Shown piece by piece: positions 1-6,258 of a stretch of DNA of 11,143 nt. The first letter of the stretch is position 1; each line of letters opens with the position of its first letter. The stretch is from Baffinella frigidus (lineage: Eukaryota > Cryptophyceae > Cryptomonadales > Baffinellaceae), in the NCBI GenBank assembly GCA_026770585.1, contig MU646522.1, positions 267,420 through 278,562 on the forward strand. The letters run 5' to 3'. A program made the translations under genes and the position numbers. The notes beneath the pieces were generated by a model. The model worked only from the letters and a program-made list of their open reading frames with translations. It ran no database searches and was not told the DNA's origin.

Positions 1-97
1 AACACCAAACACCAAACACCCAACACCCAACACCAAACACCAAACACCAAACACCAAACACCAAACACCAAACACCAAACACCAAACACCAAACCCT
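1..97. repeat. AACACCA heptamer array
   Basis: A tandem array of a 7-base unit (AACACCA, also readable as CACCAAA) with two slightly shortened units near the start. It passes directly into less regular CCCTGTACC and CCCTAAAC-like words up to about 220. The unit has the same length and A3C3-like composition as the CCCTAAA words elsewhere in the window, so it is probably a mutated, locally re-amplified version. No open frame of note runs through it. It begins at the window edge, so its full length is unknown. Confidence 0.85.
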
Positions 98-223
98 GTA
101 CCATAAGCCCTGTACCATAAACAAAGCACCCTGCACCACGTTCCCTGTACCCTAAACAACACACCCTCAGCCCCAAACCCGAACCACGAAACATCAACCA
201 CCAGACCCTGTACCCGAAACTAA

Positions 224-306
224 CCTCATGGCTCGCCAAGTCGGCGCGTAAGTGCGTTCTGAGCATCGAGAGGAGCACCGACGGCGACGTCCGCGCCATG
301 CTGTCT
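224..306 (+). repeat. Exon-like direct repeat, copy 1
   Basis: About 80 bases that recur almost unchanged at 441-521. One frame, starting at 229, reads WLAKSARKCVLSIERSTDGD followed by VRAML, which looks like ordinary protein and is conserved between the copies; the differences I see include TCA/TCG, AAG/AAA and CTG/CTA, mostly silent in that frame. In this copy the frame runs out into repeat sequence and stops around 340. I see no convincing acceptor AG just upstream, so this may be an exon fragment rather than a working exon. I do not recognise the family. Confidence 0.5.
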
Positions 307-440
307 TCACAACAACCCTCAACCCTCAACCATCTGAGATAACCCCCAGCGCTGCGCGACCCTAGCGCGGCGCGCGCGCTAGAAGAACTAGAAGAACGTT
401 CACGTGAAGAGCTAAGCGCCAGGAATTCGCAAACCCCAAA

Positions 441-544
441 CCTCGTGGCTCGCCAAGTCGGCGCGTAAATGCGTTCTGAGCATCGAGAGGAGCACCGACG
501 GCGACGTCCGCGCCATGCTATCCTTGTCCCGCGTTATGACCTAG
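441..544 (+). repeat. Exon-like direct repeat, copy 2, ends in TAG
   Basis: Second copy of the 224-306 segment. From 446 the frame reads 32 codons (WLAKSARKCV... to ...SLSRVMT) and ends at TAG 542-544. Shorter copies of the 3' half follow at about 742-792 (TDGEVRAMLSWSRVVT, then TAG) and 1028-1058 (RVMA, then TAG), so the stop position is shared by three copies. This could be the end of a terminal exon with relics behind it, or pure repeat that keeps a fossil frame. The upstream flank is heptamer-like (CAAACCCCAAACC) without a clear acceptor. Confidence 0.45.
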
Positions 545-617
545 CGTTTCGGGGGTTCGGGGTTTAGAATATGTCTCGGGGGAAGTGATTGTGTGTCTTT
601 GATCCGCGCGATCACCT

Positions 618-720
618 GGTTAAAAAAAATCAACCACCTCCAGCACTCTGGCGTGGCAGGACATGCGAGCATTCAGTCCTGCCACGCCAGAGAGCTTGAG
701 GTGGTTGATTGTTTTTAACC
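618..720. repeat. 45-bp near-perfect hairpin, 13-nt loop
   Basis: Arms 618-662 and 676-720 pair over 45 positions with three mismatches and no indels, around a 13-base loop (663-675). The inner 17 bp are perfect (CTCTGGCGTGGCAGGAC). Directly behind it a second small palindrome overlaps the end (AACCGTGTC, AG, GACACGGTT, 717-736). No open frame explains it. It could be a small foldback MITE, or, if transcribed, a precursor of the size and shape of a plant or algal microRNA hairpin. The sequence alone cannot decide between them. Confidence 0.75.
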
Positions 721-1055
721 GTGTCAGGACACGGTTGTTGACCGACGGCGAGGTTCGCGCCATGCTGTCTTGGTCCCGCGTTGTGACCTAGGATGTGGGG
801 GTGGGGTTTAGAATATATCCCGGGGAAAGTGGTTTTATGCATTTGTCCCGCGAGATATAACCCTCCACCATGCGAGGATTCAGTCCCGTCCAACTGAGAG
901 AATCCATGGGACAACTGAGAGAATCCATCTCGGAAAAGATGGTTGTATAGTACTTCGTGGTACGATTTACGAGCTGTTGTAGTACTGCGTGGTACTAATG
1001 ACAATCTAGAAGTAATCCTTCCCGCACCAGGCTGTCTTTGTCCCGCGTTATGGCC

Positions 1056-1228
1056 TAGGGTTCAGGGTTTAGGGATTAGGGTTTGGGGTTGAGGGTTTAG
1101 GATTTAGGGGTTTAGGGTTTGAGGTTTAGGGTTTGAGGTTTAGGTTTAGGGTTTAGGGTTTAGGGTTTGGGGTTCAGGGTTTAGGGTTGAGGGTTGAGGG
1201 TTTAGGGTTTAGGGTTTAGGGTTTAGGG
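1056..1228 (+). repeat. Interstitial TTTAGGG telomere-type repeat
   Basis: About 170 bases of TTTAGGG units with many variants (TTGAGGG, TTTGGGG, TTTGAGG, TTCAGGG). TTTAGGG is the telomere repeat of most land plants, many green algae and dinoflagellates. The array is internal, imperfect and flanked on both sides by related higher-order repeat, so it is interstitial and not a chromosome end. Short runs in the same orientation occur at 1838-1856, 4622-4650 and 4944-4963. Confidence 0.85.
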
Positions 1229-1469
1229 GCGCTGTCTCCTTTCAGTATGCGAAGATTCAACTCCGACACCTAATAGAATCTGTCTCGGGTGATTTCAAAG
1301 TTCTCCGTGGTACTATTTACAAGCTAAAAGTTGATTTCAAGTACTTCGTGGTAGTATGTACAATCTATAAGTCCCCGGGACAAGGACATGCCGTACCACA
1401 CATCTCCTCCCCACTCAAGGCTGAAAGAGGGGGTGTTTTACATTGTGGTTCATGTTGGGATATCTGCGG

Positions 1470-1536
1470 GAATAACCCAATATCCCTGCGGATTGCCTAC
1501 CGTAGGAACAATGTATTATCCACGTATGGGTTATTC
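1470..1536. repeat. Small inverted-repeat element with CCTACCGTAGG centre
   Basis: Bounded by GAATAACCCA at 1470-1479 and its exact complement TGGGTTATTC at 1527-1536, with the palindromic word CCTACCGTAGG inside. A related sequence lies at 5981-6071, sharing the TTGCCTACCGTAGG word, the GGGTTATTC end and a following AAATCCCTTC...AGTCC. The two are therefore copies of one dispersed element with flanking sequence in common. No coding potential is supported. Confidence 0.5.
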
Positions 1537-1582
1537 ACGAAATCCCTTCGTAGTCCACCATGTGGCTCTGTGTACCGCTGCG

Positions 1583-1616
1583 TCGCGCATCTCATGACGT
1601 GAGAATTCTTTCTTCT
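1583..1616 (+). repeat. Left arm of 34-bp inverted repeat pair
   Basis: This stretch (TCGCGCATCTCATGACGTGA and the following 14 bases) occurs in reverse complement at 2137-2170 with two mismatches in 34. A partial direct copy of the preceding words (GTACCGCTGCGTCGCGCATC) is at about 1763-1782. The two arms enclose about 520 bases of mixed heptamer repeat and unique sequence with no gene that I can support, so they may be the ends of a small non-autonomous element. Confidence 0.55.
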
Positions 1617-2009
1617 GTATCGCGTGATTGGAAATAGATGGGCGACCATGATGCCCACGGCCACAAAATGACGCAATGATGGGGGCAGCACGAAGTTCTC
1701 TGCCTGGCTTAACTTATCTGACTGGCTTAAGTTCTCTAACTGGCTTGACTGGCTTGTAGTGCGTACCGCTGCGTCGCGCATCTCCTTCCGATCCCGCACC
1801 TCAAGATATAGGTCCATGATCCCATGCGAAACCTGATTTAGGGTTTAGGGTTTAGTTTTTAGAAACCGGACGGTCCGCCTCAGGCTTTCGTGGTACAAAT
1901 TTAAAACTAAGTTGCAACGATATTCCCACTAAGATGGGGTGAAGTATTTCGAAGGTTTGGCCTACACGCGGTTGAAACTATTTGCAACTCTATGTTCAAT
2001 TGGAAACTG

Positions 2010-2075
2010 TACAACCTAACCCTAACCCCTCAACCCTACACCCTACACCTTACACCCTACACCCTCAACCAATCC
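2010..2075 (+). repeat. CCCTAAC/CCCTACA heptamer tract
   Basis: A short run of telomere-like heptamers in C-rich orientation (CCTAACCCTAACCCC, then CCCTACA variants). This is opposite to the TTTAGGG block at 1056-1228 and shows that the orientation changes along the window. Confidence 0.7.
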
Positions 2076-2136
2076 ACTCACTGGGCCAGGTCAAGAGCCG
2101 CACATCCTGGCCAGGACGACCAGTACTATCCTGGCC

Positions 2137-2170
2137 AGAAGAAACCATTCTCACGTCATGAGATGCGCGA
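2137..2170 (-). repeat. Right arm of 34-bp inverted repeat pair
   Basis: Reverse complement of 1583-1616 with 32 of 34 positions matching. Just before it, the words ATCCTGGCCAG repeat at about 2104 and 2129. No matching short target duplication is obvious outside the two arms, so transposition is not proven. Confidence 0.55.
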
Positions 2171-2277
2171 CAGTGCTGTTCGTCCTGAAATCTCCACCGC
2201 GCACGTCCACACGTCCTGAAATTAGTACCTTGGTCTAGCTCTGCCTGAGTTGGGTTGGCTGATGTTGTTTAACTCCC

Positions 2278-2362
2278 AAACTTGACGGGTTTGTACCCCA
2301 AACCCGGGAAATCAACTTCCGGTCTCCTCGTTTTGAGGAGACCAGAATAACCCAAGCAGCGC
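2278..2362 (-). repeat. Left end: core plus hairpin
   Basis: The core starts AACTTGA (2278-2284) and ends TCAACTT (2312-2318), with 27 bases between them. The middle folds by itself (CGGGTTTG, loop TACCC, CAAACCCG). A 9-bp hairpin follows, GGTCTCCTC/GAGGAGACC with a 5-base loop (2321-2343), then GAATAACCCAAGCAGCGCTG. The reverse complement of 2319-2362 matches the hairpin side of 3942-3990 and 7649-7695, while the core itself matches 7711-7750 on the direct strand. Confidence 0.55.
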
Positions 2363-2374
2363 TGGACTCAAGGT

Positions 2375-2454
2375 CAACTGAATCAGTATCGGCGTGTTCC
2401 GAGAACTGGATGAGTATCGTTGTGCAACTGAATCAGTGTCGTCGTGTTCCGAGA
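2375..2454 (+). repeat. 30-bp direct repeat, two copies, period 50
   Basis: Copies at 2375-2404 and 2425-2454 (CAACTGAATCAGTRTCGKCG followed by TGTTCCGAGA) differ at two positions. They lie just beyond the donor side of the minus-strand exon 2467-2611, inside the left part of the 1.8-kb element. On that strand they would be duplicated early-intron sequence, like the junction repeats of the plus-strand gene. Confidence 0.7.
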
Positions 2455-2466
2455 GGAAATCAGTAC

Positions 2467-2611
2467 CTTATGCAGGACGTGCTCGAGGGCGTGAGGCTGG
2501 GCCAGCTTCCCCTGCAGCTCCTCCACCTGGGCTTTGAGCCCATTCACCACCTCCTGTATGGCGCGCGTGCGGTTCAGCGGCAGCCTGCGTCCATCGCCGG
2601 CGCACCCACTT
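2467..2611 (-). CDS. Coiled-coil exon of unidentified gene (partial)
   Basis: On the minus strand a polypyrimidine stretch ending TGATACAG precedes 2611, and the segment ends CATAAG before GTACTGAT at 2466, a usable donor. The frame, taking one base from the previous codon, gives 48 codons. The last 37 are clearly protein-like: LNRTRAIQEVVNGLKAQVEE is followed by LQGKLAQPHALEHVLHK, with hydrophobic residues at heptad spacing (I, V, V, L, V, L, L) typical of a coiled coil. An alternative acceptor (GATGGACGCAG) would start the exon near 2586. The first 12 codons are less convincing. The upstream piece 2700-2768 does not join in frame through a standard intron, so this may be a captured fragment. 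I could not name the family. Confidence 0.5.
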
Positions 2612-2699
2612 CTGTATCACAAACAGAGAGCGAGCAGGCTCTCTGCCGGCGCGGGCAGGAGAGTGCGGTGTGTCGTAGAGAGGATAGAGCGGGCGCGGC

Positions 2700-2768
2700 C
2701 TGGTGGCGCAGCGGGAGTTCGCGGAGGCGCGACTGCAGCGCCGACTTCTCGAAGACCAGACGCTCAAC
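2700..2768 (-). CDS. Coiled-coil exon piece VERLVFEKSALQSRLRELP (partial)
   Basis: The minus strand reads ...CGCGTGGCAG followed by 23 codons beginning VERLVFEKSALQSRLRELP and ending LRHQ, with heptad-spaced hydrophobics. The acceptor is good and, like the plus-strand exons, is followed by GTT. The 3' edge is CAG followed by GCCGCG, so a donor would have to be GC; otherwise the frame simply runs on, open until TGA near 2572, in a frame different from the coiled-coil exon downstream. That mismatch suggests a missing or damaged junction. Function unknown; a structural coiled-coil protein is likely. Confidence 0.4.
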
Positions 2769-3093
2769 CTGCCACGCGGCGCTCCGGAGTCAGCGGCCTG
2801 ATTCGCCCCAGTCTAAATGGCTCGCACCCTGGGCCGTGTGGCGCAAGGCCCGCCCACCCGCAAGGGCCCACTGTCAAGAAATAGGAGCGCGGCGCCACTC
2901 GGGCCCGTGTCTTCCCATTTCGCTCCACCGACTGCTCCGCTCTGACTGCCGCCAGCTCCTCGGATCTCCAACTCAGTTGTTCCAAACGAAGGAAAGACGT
3001 GTGTTTTTGTGGGGGGGGAAGTGCCTTGTCGCGGAGATCATTCGTCGCGTGCTTTGCTCCGCCCCCGCGCGTTGCTTTCTTCTTGTCGGCCAT
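2764..3093 (-). CDS. Possible 5' exon of the coiled-coil gene
   Basis: An open frame from ATG at 3093 (minus strand) runs 109 codons to a stop at 2764. It begins MADKKKATRGGGAKHATNDL, a lysine-rich start seen in many coiled-coil and ciliary proteins, and later has LRLEQLSWRSEELAAVRAEQ, which is compatible with a helix. The stop lies just past the acceptor of 2700-2768, so the end of this frame would be intronic. Codon evidence is weak, because other frames are also open in this GC-rich stretch. Its position directly upstream of the two coiled-coil pieces on the same strand is the main support. Confidence 0.25.
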   Translation of the reverse strand: MADKKKATRGGGAKHATNDLRDKALPPPQKHTSFLRLEQLSWRSEELAAVRAEQSVERNGKTRARVAPRSYFLTVGPCGWAGLAPHGPGCEPFRLGRIRPLTPERRVAG

Positions 3094-3193
3094 CGCAGCC
3101 CCGCCCCTTCAAGGAGAAGCCGCCCCCTGTTTTCGTCCGTTGGAAATGAACCCACAGGTCATGAGCCACCAGGTTTTAAAAGTCGATGCCTGA

Positions 3194-3941
3194 TGCAGGG
3201 GGGTGTTTTAAAAAAGTGCGGCCACAAAAAAAAGTCCACGCTCTCTTACCCAGCCTAGCCAGCCCCTACACCCGCAAACTCCTCGCCCAGCTCCGCACGA
3301 CAGAGCACTAAACGCTCCAGGAGCGCGTGTCCGACTTATCTGAGGCGGGCGCTCTTGCGTTGCGCGCTGTTTCTGGACGCTGGGGCAAGGAGAGTGGGCC
3401 GTTGGGAGTTTGTCCTAAGAGCCACGCCGGCAGCTTCCGTCGCAGGACCAAGAAGCCCGGGCTGTTCTCTGGGAGGTCACCAGCGATGGTGCGGCACACC
3501 TACCAGCTCGCTGCGCAGGGCACCCTCCTGCTTGTCAACTCCGTGTGCTACATCGCTGCGGCCCTCCCCTCGCGGTCTCTCGGAGCACATGCCTCGCCCG
3601 GCTTGCGCAGCGCCTTCATCCCCGCTGGCATCGGTGCGCCCACGCTGGCGTCGGCGCTCGAAGGGAGGCTGCGACAGACAGCTACCTGCTCACGCGCACG
3701 GGGAATGGCGGGGGGCGGATTGAGGATGGCCGACACTTCGGCAGGGACAAGCGCTGCCGGGTTTGCTCCGAACCCTCCCCTCGTGTGTGGCGCTGCTGCT
3801 GCGGGAGGGTGCGCGTGCTGAGGCGAGGGGGCGACGCATTGTGCTGTTGGAGCGACATTGGGCAGCATACACGCCACCACAAACCACGCCCACGCCGCCA
3901 CGTGCCATCGCACTCATCCGGATTCACCTTGCGCGACCCAC
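3194..3941. other. GC-rich element interior without a supported gene
   Basis: Several overlapping frames are open on both strands, which is expected at this GC content and does not show coding. Two have mildly suggestive features. Plus 3327-3821 has a hydrophobic stretch (GTLLLVNSVCYIAAAL). Minus 3548-3913 starts with a signal-peptide-like MRWHVAAWAWFVVACMLPNV. Neither has a recognisable domain or splice context. If the minus-strand gene starts at 3093, this stretch may hold its promoter. Confidence 0.35.
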
Positions 3942-4052
3942 TAGCGCTGTCTCAGTCTGATTCAGTCTCACCAAATTGGTGAGACCAGGCTCATTTTCGC
4001 TCCAAAGTTGACGAATTTGTACCACACACCCAGCATGTCAACTTGAGAATAG
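3942..4052 (+). repeat. Right end: hairpin plus core
   Basis: The order is AGCGCTGTCTC, then hairpin GTCTCACCAA/TTGGTGAGAC (3965-3985), a 19-base spacer containing ATTTTCGCTC, arm AAGTTGAC (4005-4012), 24 bases, arm GTCAACTT (4037-4044), then GAGAATAG. Each block has its counterpart at 7649-7756 in the same order with nearly the same spacing. The hairpin stems differ in sequence but both stay perfectly paired. Confidence 0.6.
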
Positions 4053-4064
4053 TCCGTCAGCCCG

Positions 4065-4160
4065 ACAGAGGCAGAGAGAGAGAGAGTCACAGGGAGAGAG
4101 AAGGAGAGAGGGGGGGGGGGGAGAGAGAGAGAGAGGGAGAGGGAGAGAGAGACAGACAGG
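4065..4160 (+). repeat. GA-rich simple repeat with G run
   Basis: GAGAGA-type purine tract interrupted by a run of about 13 G, starting just after the right end of the 1.8-kb element. A similar tract lies in the intron at 7175-7314. Confidence 0.9.
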
Positions 4161-4267
4161 GAAAAGAAAAATTAACCTAAACCCAAAACCTAAAACCAGG
4201 ACGGTGGGCAGCTACATGAGCAAGATCCCAGCCCACCTCCAGGTTCAGCCTCATCCAGGACAGTCGT

Positions 4268-4303
4268 TAAATTAAATTAAATGGGCAACGAAATTTACTA
4301 CAC
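4268..4303 (+). repeat. Solo half of the 6104-6232 MITE family
   Basis: The words TTAAATTAAAT...GGCAACGAAATTTACTACAC match the left half of the inverted-repeat element at 6104-6232 (GGCAATAAAATTTACTACAC). No matching right half is present here, so it looks like a truncated copy. Confidence 0.4.
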
Positions 4304-4419
4304 AGATGCTTTACTATTACTAGTAAGCCCCCGTTCGATCCACAACTCCCTACATATCGAGAAATTTCTTTATTGACGACCAACTGGTCCGGATCCACTT
4401 CATCGCCGAGATGATTTCA

Positions 4420-4553
4420 TTTCGGAACATAACAGAATCGGTGGTGTATATTAAGGCTTCCACCGCTTAAGCTAAGGGTGGATATGCTATTTTAGGCATA
4501 AACCCAAGGCTTAGATGAGTGTACATATCAACAGATTATTGTATGTTCCGAGA
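4420..4553. mobile_element. MITE-like inverted repeat, degenerate
   Basis: TTTCGGAACATAACAGAATC (4420-4439) is matched in reverse complement by 4534-4553 with small mismatches and indels. Interior bases next to the arms also pair loosely. About 134 bp in all, AT-richer than its surroundings and without coding frames. No clear target duplication was found. The rest of 4170-4620 shows nothing else that I can support. Confidence 0.35.
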
Positions 4554-4659
4554 TTCAGATGATTCAGCAGACCGTACTTGCGCCAGGGGTGTGTGGATGC
4601 CCTTGAACACCCCTGAACCATTAGGGTTTAGGGTTTAGGGTTTAGGGTTCCCGATAGCC

Positions 4660-4935
4660 CGAGATCTACCTGCCTAGAACCCCCTGCAAGCCCCGAACCG
4701 CCAAAAGTCGGCAGGCGGGGCCCTCCTTCCGTAGGCAATCCGTAGGCTGTAAGTACCTCGCTGGCGATGGCTTTTTGCATGACCCCTGCAAGCCCTCAGA
4801 GTGCGACCGCGTTGCCTTGTCGAAGGCCTGTCCGAGTAGAGTTGGGCACGTCATAATATATATTTAGACGCCTAAATGTATTCGATTTGTACTGGAAAGC
4901 CTGCTCTAGAAGTAATAATGACCAGTTTACTCGGA
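4660..4935. other. No gene seen; scattered repeat words
   Basis: Apart from a repeated CCCCTGCAAGCCC (about 4681 and 4783) and an inverted relative of the dispersed CCTACCGTAGGCAATCC words (about 4728-4747), nothing stands out. A 62-codon minus-strand frame has no recognisable feature. Confidence 0.4.
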
Positions 4936-5424
4936 CAGAGCTAGTTTAGGGTTTAGGGTTGAGGGGCACTTGATCGTAGGATTTGTGGCGAGACCCAGAA
5001 AAGGTCTCAGGAAGGGAAATCTCGTATATCATGCACCCTTAATCCTAACCCCTAGAAATTAACCCCTAAACCCTAAACCCCAACGACGAAGAAGATTAGG
5101 CCCATATTCTGTGTGCTTATGGGCTCATAACCTTCAGGCGCGTGCAGGGGCCCAAAACCCAAAACCCCAAACCCCAAACCCCAAACCCCAAACCCCAACC
5201 CCTGAAACACCCGTTGGGCACGGGCTCCACGGTGAAAACCTAAACCCAACATTCAGACCCTAAACTCTAAACCCCGACGACGACGAAGAAGAGGTTAAAC
5301 CCCTGCGTGCGTCTGGGCGCATATTCGTCCTAAAGACTTTAAATTCGCTCTTTTGTACTGGATTTCTGTTCTTAAATACTTGAAGGATGAGCCAGAATAA
5401 AACTCAGTCAGAGCTAGTAAGCCC
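4886..5424 (+). repeat. Diverged direct repeat pair (4886-4946, 5352-5424)
   Basis: Both copies begin TTGTACTGGA, contain a TCTAGAAGTA/TTAAATACTT-type middle, and end TCAGTCAGAGCTAG or TCGGACAGAGCTAG followed by heptamer repeat. They probably belong to a larger diverged repeat unit covering 4886-5424. Confidence 0.45.
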
Positions 5425-5598
5425 AAACCCCAAAACCCTGAACCCTAAGCCCTGAACCCTAAACCCTCAAACACCGTTAGGCAGGGGCTGGCAATCCGGA
5501 ACCAGAAGTAGAAGGAGCTCTACACCCTTAGCCCAACCCCCAAAACCCTAAGCCCTAAACCCTACACCCTAAACCCTAAACCCTAAACCCTACAACAG
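5036..5598 (+). repeat. CCCTAAA-type DNA with exon-edge relics
   Basis: CCCTAAA, CCCCAAA and CCCTGAA words make up most of this stretch. Embedded relics alternate. Exon-end-like words GACGACGAAGAAGA lie at 5083-5096 (before TT) and 5278-5293 (before GTTAAAC, a donor). Acceptor-like words with an exon start lie at 5204-5232 (degenerate) and 5468-5524 (ACACCGTTAGGCAG followed by GGGCTGGCAATCCGGAACCA). The 5468 copy matches the exon at 5599 but has TAG at 5509-5511 in its frame. They read as broken tandem copies of an upstream exon end, the intron and the start of the next exon. Confidence 0.55.
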
Positions 5599-5652
5599 GG
5601 GCTGGCGATCCGGAACCAGAAGAAGGAACTGCACGTGTCCCGTGAGGAGCAG
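5599..5652 (+). CDS. Internal exon, 18 codons, of unidentified gene
   Basis: Preceded by ...CCCTACAACAG (acceptor) and followed by GTTGGCCC (donor). The phase-0 frame reads GLAIRNQKKELHVSREEQ, without a stop and with GC-rich third positions, in the middle of heptamer repeat. A degenerate copy of its 5' half lies upstream at 5468-5524, and a copy of its donor edge (GAGAAG before GTTGGCCCTGAACCCT) lies downstream at 5700-5724. The fragment is basic and helical-looking and shows no known motif. It is the first exon I can place in the plus-strand gene; the intron after it would be 1409 nt. The assignment to the same gene as 7062-7157 rests on strand, phase and order only. Confidence 0.5.
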
Positions 5653-5890
5653 GTTGGCCCTGAACCCTCAACCCTAAACCCTCAACTCCAAACCTCAACT
5701 CGGAGAAGGTTGGCCCTGAACCCTGAACCCTAAACCCTAAACCCTAAACCCTAAACCCTGAACCTTGAACCCTAAACCCGAAACCCGAGACCCTGAACCC
5801 CAAATCCTAAACCCGAAACCCCAAATCCTAAACCCGAAGCCCTAAACCCTAAACCCTAGACCCTAAACTCCAAACCCCATACCCACAAGT
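5653..5890 (+). repeat. Heptamer DNA after exon 5599-5652, with one donor relic
   Basis: CCCTGAA, CCCTAAA and CCCGAAA units continue to about 5885. At 5697-5724 the words CTCGGAGAAG followed by GTTGGCCCTGAACCCT repeat the end of the exon and the start of its intron. Confidence 0.65.
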
Positions 5891-5980
5891 CGTCGCTTGG
5901 GGGTTGTCGATCTTCTTCACCACACAGCGGGCTACGAAGGGATTTTTTGCCCAAATCGGGCCACCTTTCCGTTACCTTAT

Positions 5981-6071
5981 CCATAGGAATCCCCCTATGT
6001 CCCTACGGGTTGCCTACCGTAGGGTCCTAGGTCTTATCGCTTAGGGGTTATTCAAAATCCCTTCAAAGTCC
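5981..6071 (+). repeat. Relative of the 1470-1536 element
   Basis: CCCTACGGGTTGCCTACCGT followed by AGGGTCCTAGG contains two palindromic words, and GGGTTATTCAAAATCCCTTC follows. The order and words match 1485-1555. It belongs to the dispersed family sharing CCTACSGTAGG centres (see 7383-7552, 9481-9584 and 10271-11143). Confidence 0.5.
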
Positions 6072-6103
6072 GATGGGTGGGTAGCAGTTCTAAAGTCTCG
6101 TGT

Positions 6104-6232
6104 GAAAACTGATTTAATCTAATACATTACGGCAATAAAATTTACTACACTCGACGATCCTGACCAGTGACATTAAAGCTAACGTGTAGTACTTTTTATT
6201 GAAATTCAATGTTCTGAATTAAATCAGTTTTC
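6104..6232. mobile_element. 129-bp MITE-like inverted repeat
   Basis: The ends GAAAACTGATTTAAT (6104-6118) and ATTAAATCAGTTTTC (6218-6232) are complementary, and pairing continues inward with gaps (ACATT, CAATAAAA, TACTACAC on both sides). It is AT-rich, contrasting with its GC-rich neighbours, and has no open frame. A left-half relic is at 4268-4303. There is no exact target duplication. It lies within the long intron between exons 5599-5652 and 7062-7157. Confidence 0.6.
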
Positions 6233-6258
6233 CGATGAAATCGTTCGGGAAACGCCGA

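Larger units (their letters stand above)
221..1375 (+). repeat. Degenerate higher-order tandem repeat (~250-350 bp unit)
   Basis: Three to four diverged units in the same orientation. The order within a unit is: exon-like block; GGGGTTTAGAATATGTCTCG (near 557 and 805); TTTGATCCGCG or TTTGTCCCGCG (near 598 and 842); ATGCGAGGATTCAGTCC-like (663, 870, 1247); AGAATCCATCTCGG-like (about 918, 1273); and GTACTTCGTGGTAC-like (about 951, 1349). Segment 900-1015 aligns over about 105 bases with 1265-1375. A further weak copy of the CTTCGTGGTACNATTTA piece lies near 1888. Unit 2 contains the 618-720 hairpin. Confidence 0.6.
2278..4052. mobile_element. 1.8-kb TIR-like element carrying minus-strand gene pieces
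   Basis: The two ends are related. From inside outward each has AGCGCTG (2356-2362 on the minus strand, 3944-3950 on the plus strand), an ATTC word, a perfect short hairpin (2321-2343, 3965-3985), then AAGTTGA, a 26-base core and a TCAACTT-type arm. The hairpin and AGCGCTG parts are inverted with respect to each other like terminal inverted repeats. The 40-bp cores (2278-2318, 4005-4044) are in direct orientation as judged by the GGGTTTGTACC-type word. The interior is GC-rich, unlike the flanks, and holds coiled-coil coding pieces on the minus strand. There is no visible transposase or recombinase. It reads as a non-autonomous element that captured host gene sequence; a third end of the same kind lies at 7649-7756. 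Confidence 0.5.

Noticed and set aside
630-1004. 124-codon minus-strand frame
   Set aside because: It runs through the hairpin and tandem repeat units, with no domain and no conservation of frame between units.
1056-1228. True chromosome end
   Set aside because: The tract is short, degenerate and internal, and both orientations occur throughout the window.
1348-1817. Overlapping frames on both strands (84, 69 and 106 codons)
   Set aside because: They cover a dispersed inverted-repeat element and unrelated repeat, and nothing protein-like is seen in the translations.
3327-3913. Plus 3327-3821 and minus 3548-3913 frames as genes (membrane-like and signal-peptide-like)
   Set aside because: They overlap on opposite strands in a GC-rich stretch where most frames are open, with no domain or splice context. 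Kept only as a remark.
4005-4044. Integron attC site
   Set aside because: The arms AAGTTGAC/GTCAACTT do not follow the RYYYAAC/GTTRRRY order, there are no bacterial cassettes, and the setting is eukaryotic. Only the general fold is similar.
4331-4345. GTTCGATCC as the T-loop of a tRNA gene
   Set aside because: The flanking bases do not form a T stem, and no acceptor stem or anticodon arm is present nearby.
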